From positions 121,297 to 185,296 of the forward strand of contig DLCN01000031.1 in NCBI GenBank assembly GCA_002480645.1: DNA of 64,000 nt. The letters run 5' to 3'. Under the pieces are notes generated by a model. It was not told the origin of the DNA, did not search any database, and saw only the letters and a program-made list of their open reading frames with translations. Origin of the DNA: Balneolaceae bacterium UBA7797. GTDB lineage: Bacteria; Bacteroidota; Rhodothermia; Balneolales; Balneolaceae. Shown piece by piece: positions 63,989 through 64,000 of this stretch. Position numbers and translations under genes: made by a program. How positions within the stretch are numbered: position 1 is the stretch's first letter; every line of letters starts with the position of its first letter.

Positions 63989-64000
63989 TACTATGACTTT

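Larger units (their letters stand above)
63425..64000. repeat. Non-coding cluster of REP-like and short direct repeats
   Basis: No credible gene is seen in this 576-base stretch. It holds at least two hairpin-type units with GTCA...TGAC ends (63580-63663 and 63704-63807), a further unit start at 63978, a near-palindrome at 63885-63911, and a 43-base direct repeat. The AGCGAAGC and CAGCGAAGAGTC cores are typical of intergenic REP-like elements. A CTCCCTC/GAGGGAG stem followed by T-rich DNA lies around 63500-63540. Confidence 0.7.

Overview
The window reads as a chromosomal segment of a Gram-negative bacterium of the Bacteroidota/Balneolota/Rhodothermota group. The main evidence is seven very large exported proteins that all end in a type IX secretion (T9SS) type A sorting domain with the NYPNPFNP signature. 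Supporting evidence is promoter -7 boxes of the TAnnTTTG type, DUF3347 proteins, FecR-type and PKD-rich exoproteins, and moderately AT-rich DNA. Assignment to Balneolota is an inference. No tRNA, rRNA, CRISPR array, prophage or transposase was seen.

Left part, minus strand (1-13.7 kb): an MBOAT acyltransferase with a partial SGNH-like partner that runs off the window edge; a Trk potassium uptake pair (trkA-trkH); and an operon of a membrane histidine kinase, a FecR-domain secreted protein and a giant PKD-repeat protein. A small winged-helix gene (plus strand) converges on the next block.

Metal island, minus strand (14-23.3 kb): a His/Cys/Met-rich small exported protein, a CusA-type RND pump with the three Cu(I)/Ag(I)-binding methionines, a TolC-like channel, a CusB-like adaptor (N-terminal heavy-metal-binding domain, C-terminal DUF3347), a free DUF3347 protein and a YraQ/DUF318-type permease. 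ATGA overlaps couple cusA-tolC-cusB.

Alanine dehydrogenase (plus, 23.5-24.6 kb) separates this from the most striking region, 24.8-63.4 kb, all plus strand. It contains three gene pairs in which a dockerin-bearing protein is followed directly by a cohesin-bearing protein: beta-helix/dockerin then 3-cohesin + 4-FnIII scaffold; starch-binding-like/dockerin then 1-cohesin protein; beta-helix/dockerin then 3-cohesin + 8-FnIII scaffold. Every member carries the T9SS sorting domain. All three dockerin proteins share a tail of dockerin, cohesin-like domain and sorting domain. A modular subtilisin-like protease lies between pairs 1 and 2. Two paralogous NarL/LuxR-type two-component systems, with different sensor halves on nearly the same kinase core, lie between pairs 2 and 3. 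My interpretation is a T9SS-exported, cell-surface cohesin-dockerin assembly (cellulosome/amylosome-like in logic, substrate unknown) with its own protease and sensors.

The right end (63.36-64.0 kb) is a non-coding cluster of REP-like inverted repeats and short direct repeats after a strong terminator. Residue positions given for domains are approximate unless a single residue is named; all family assignments are by eye, without database searches.
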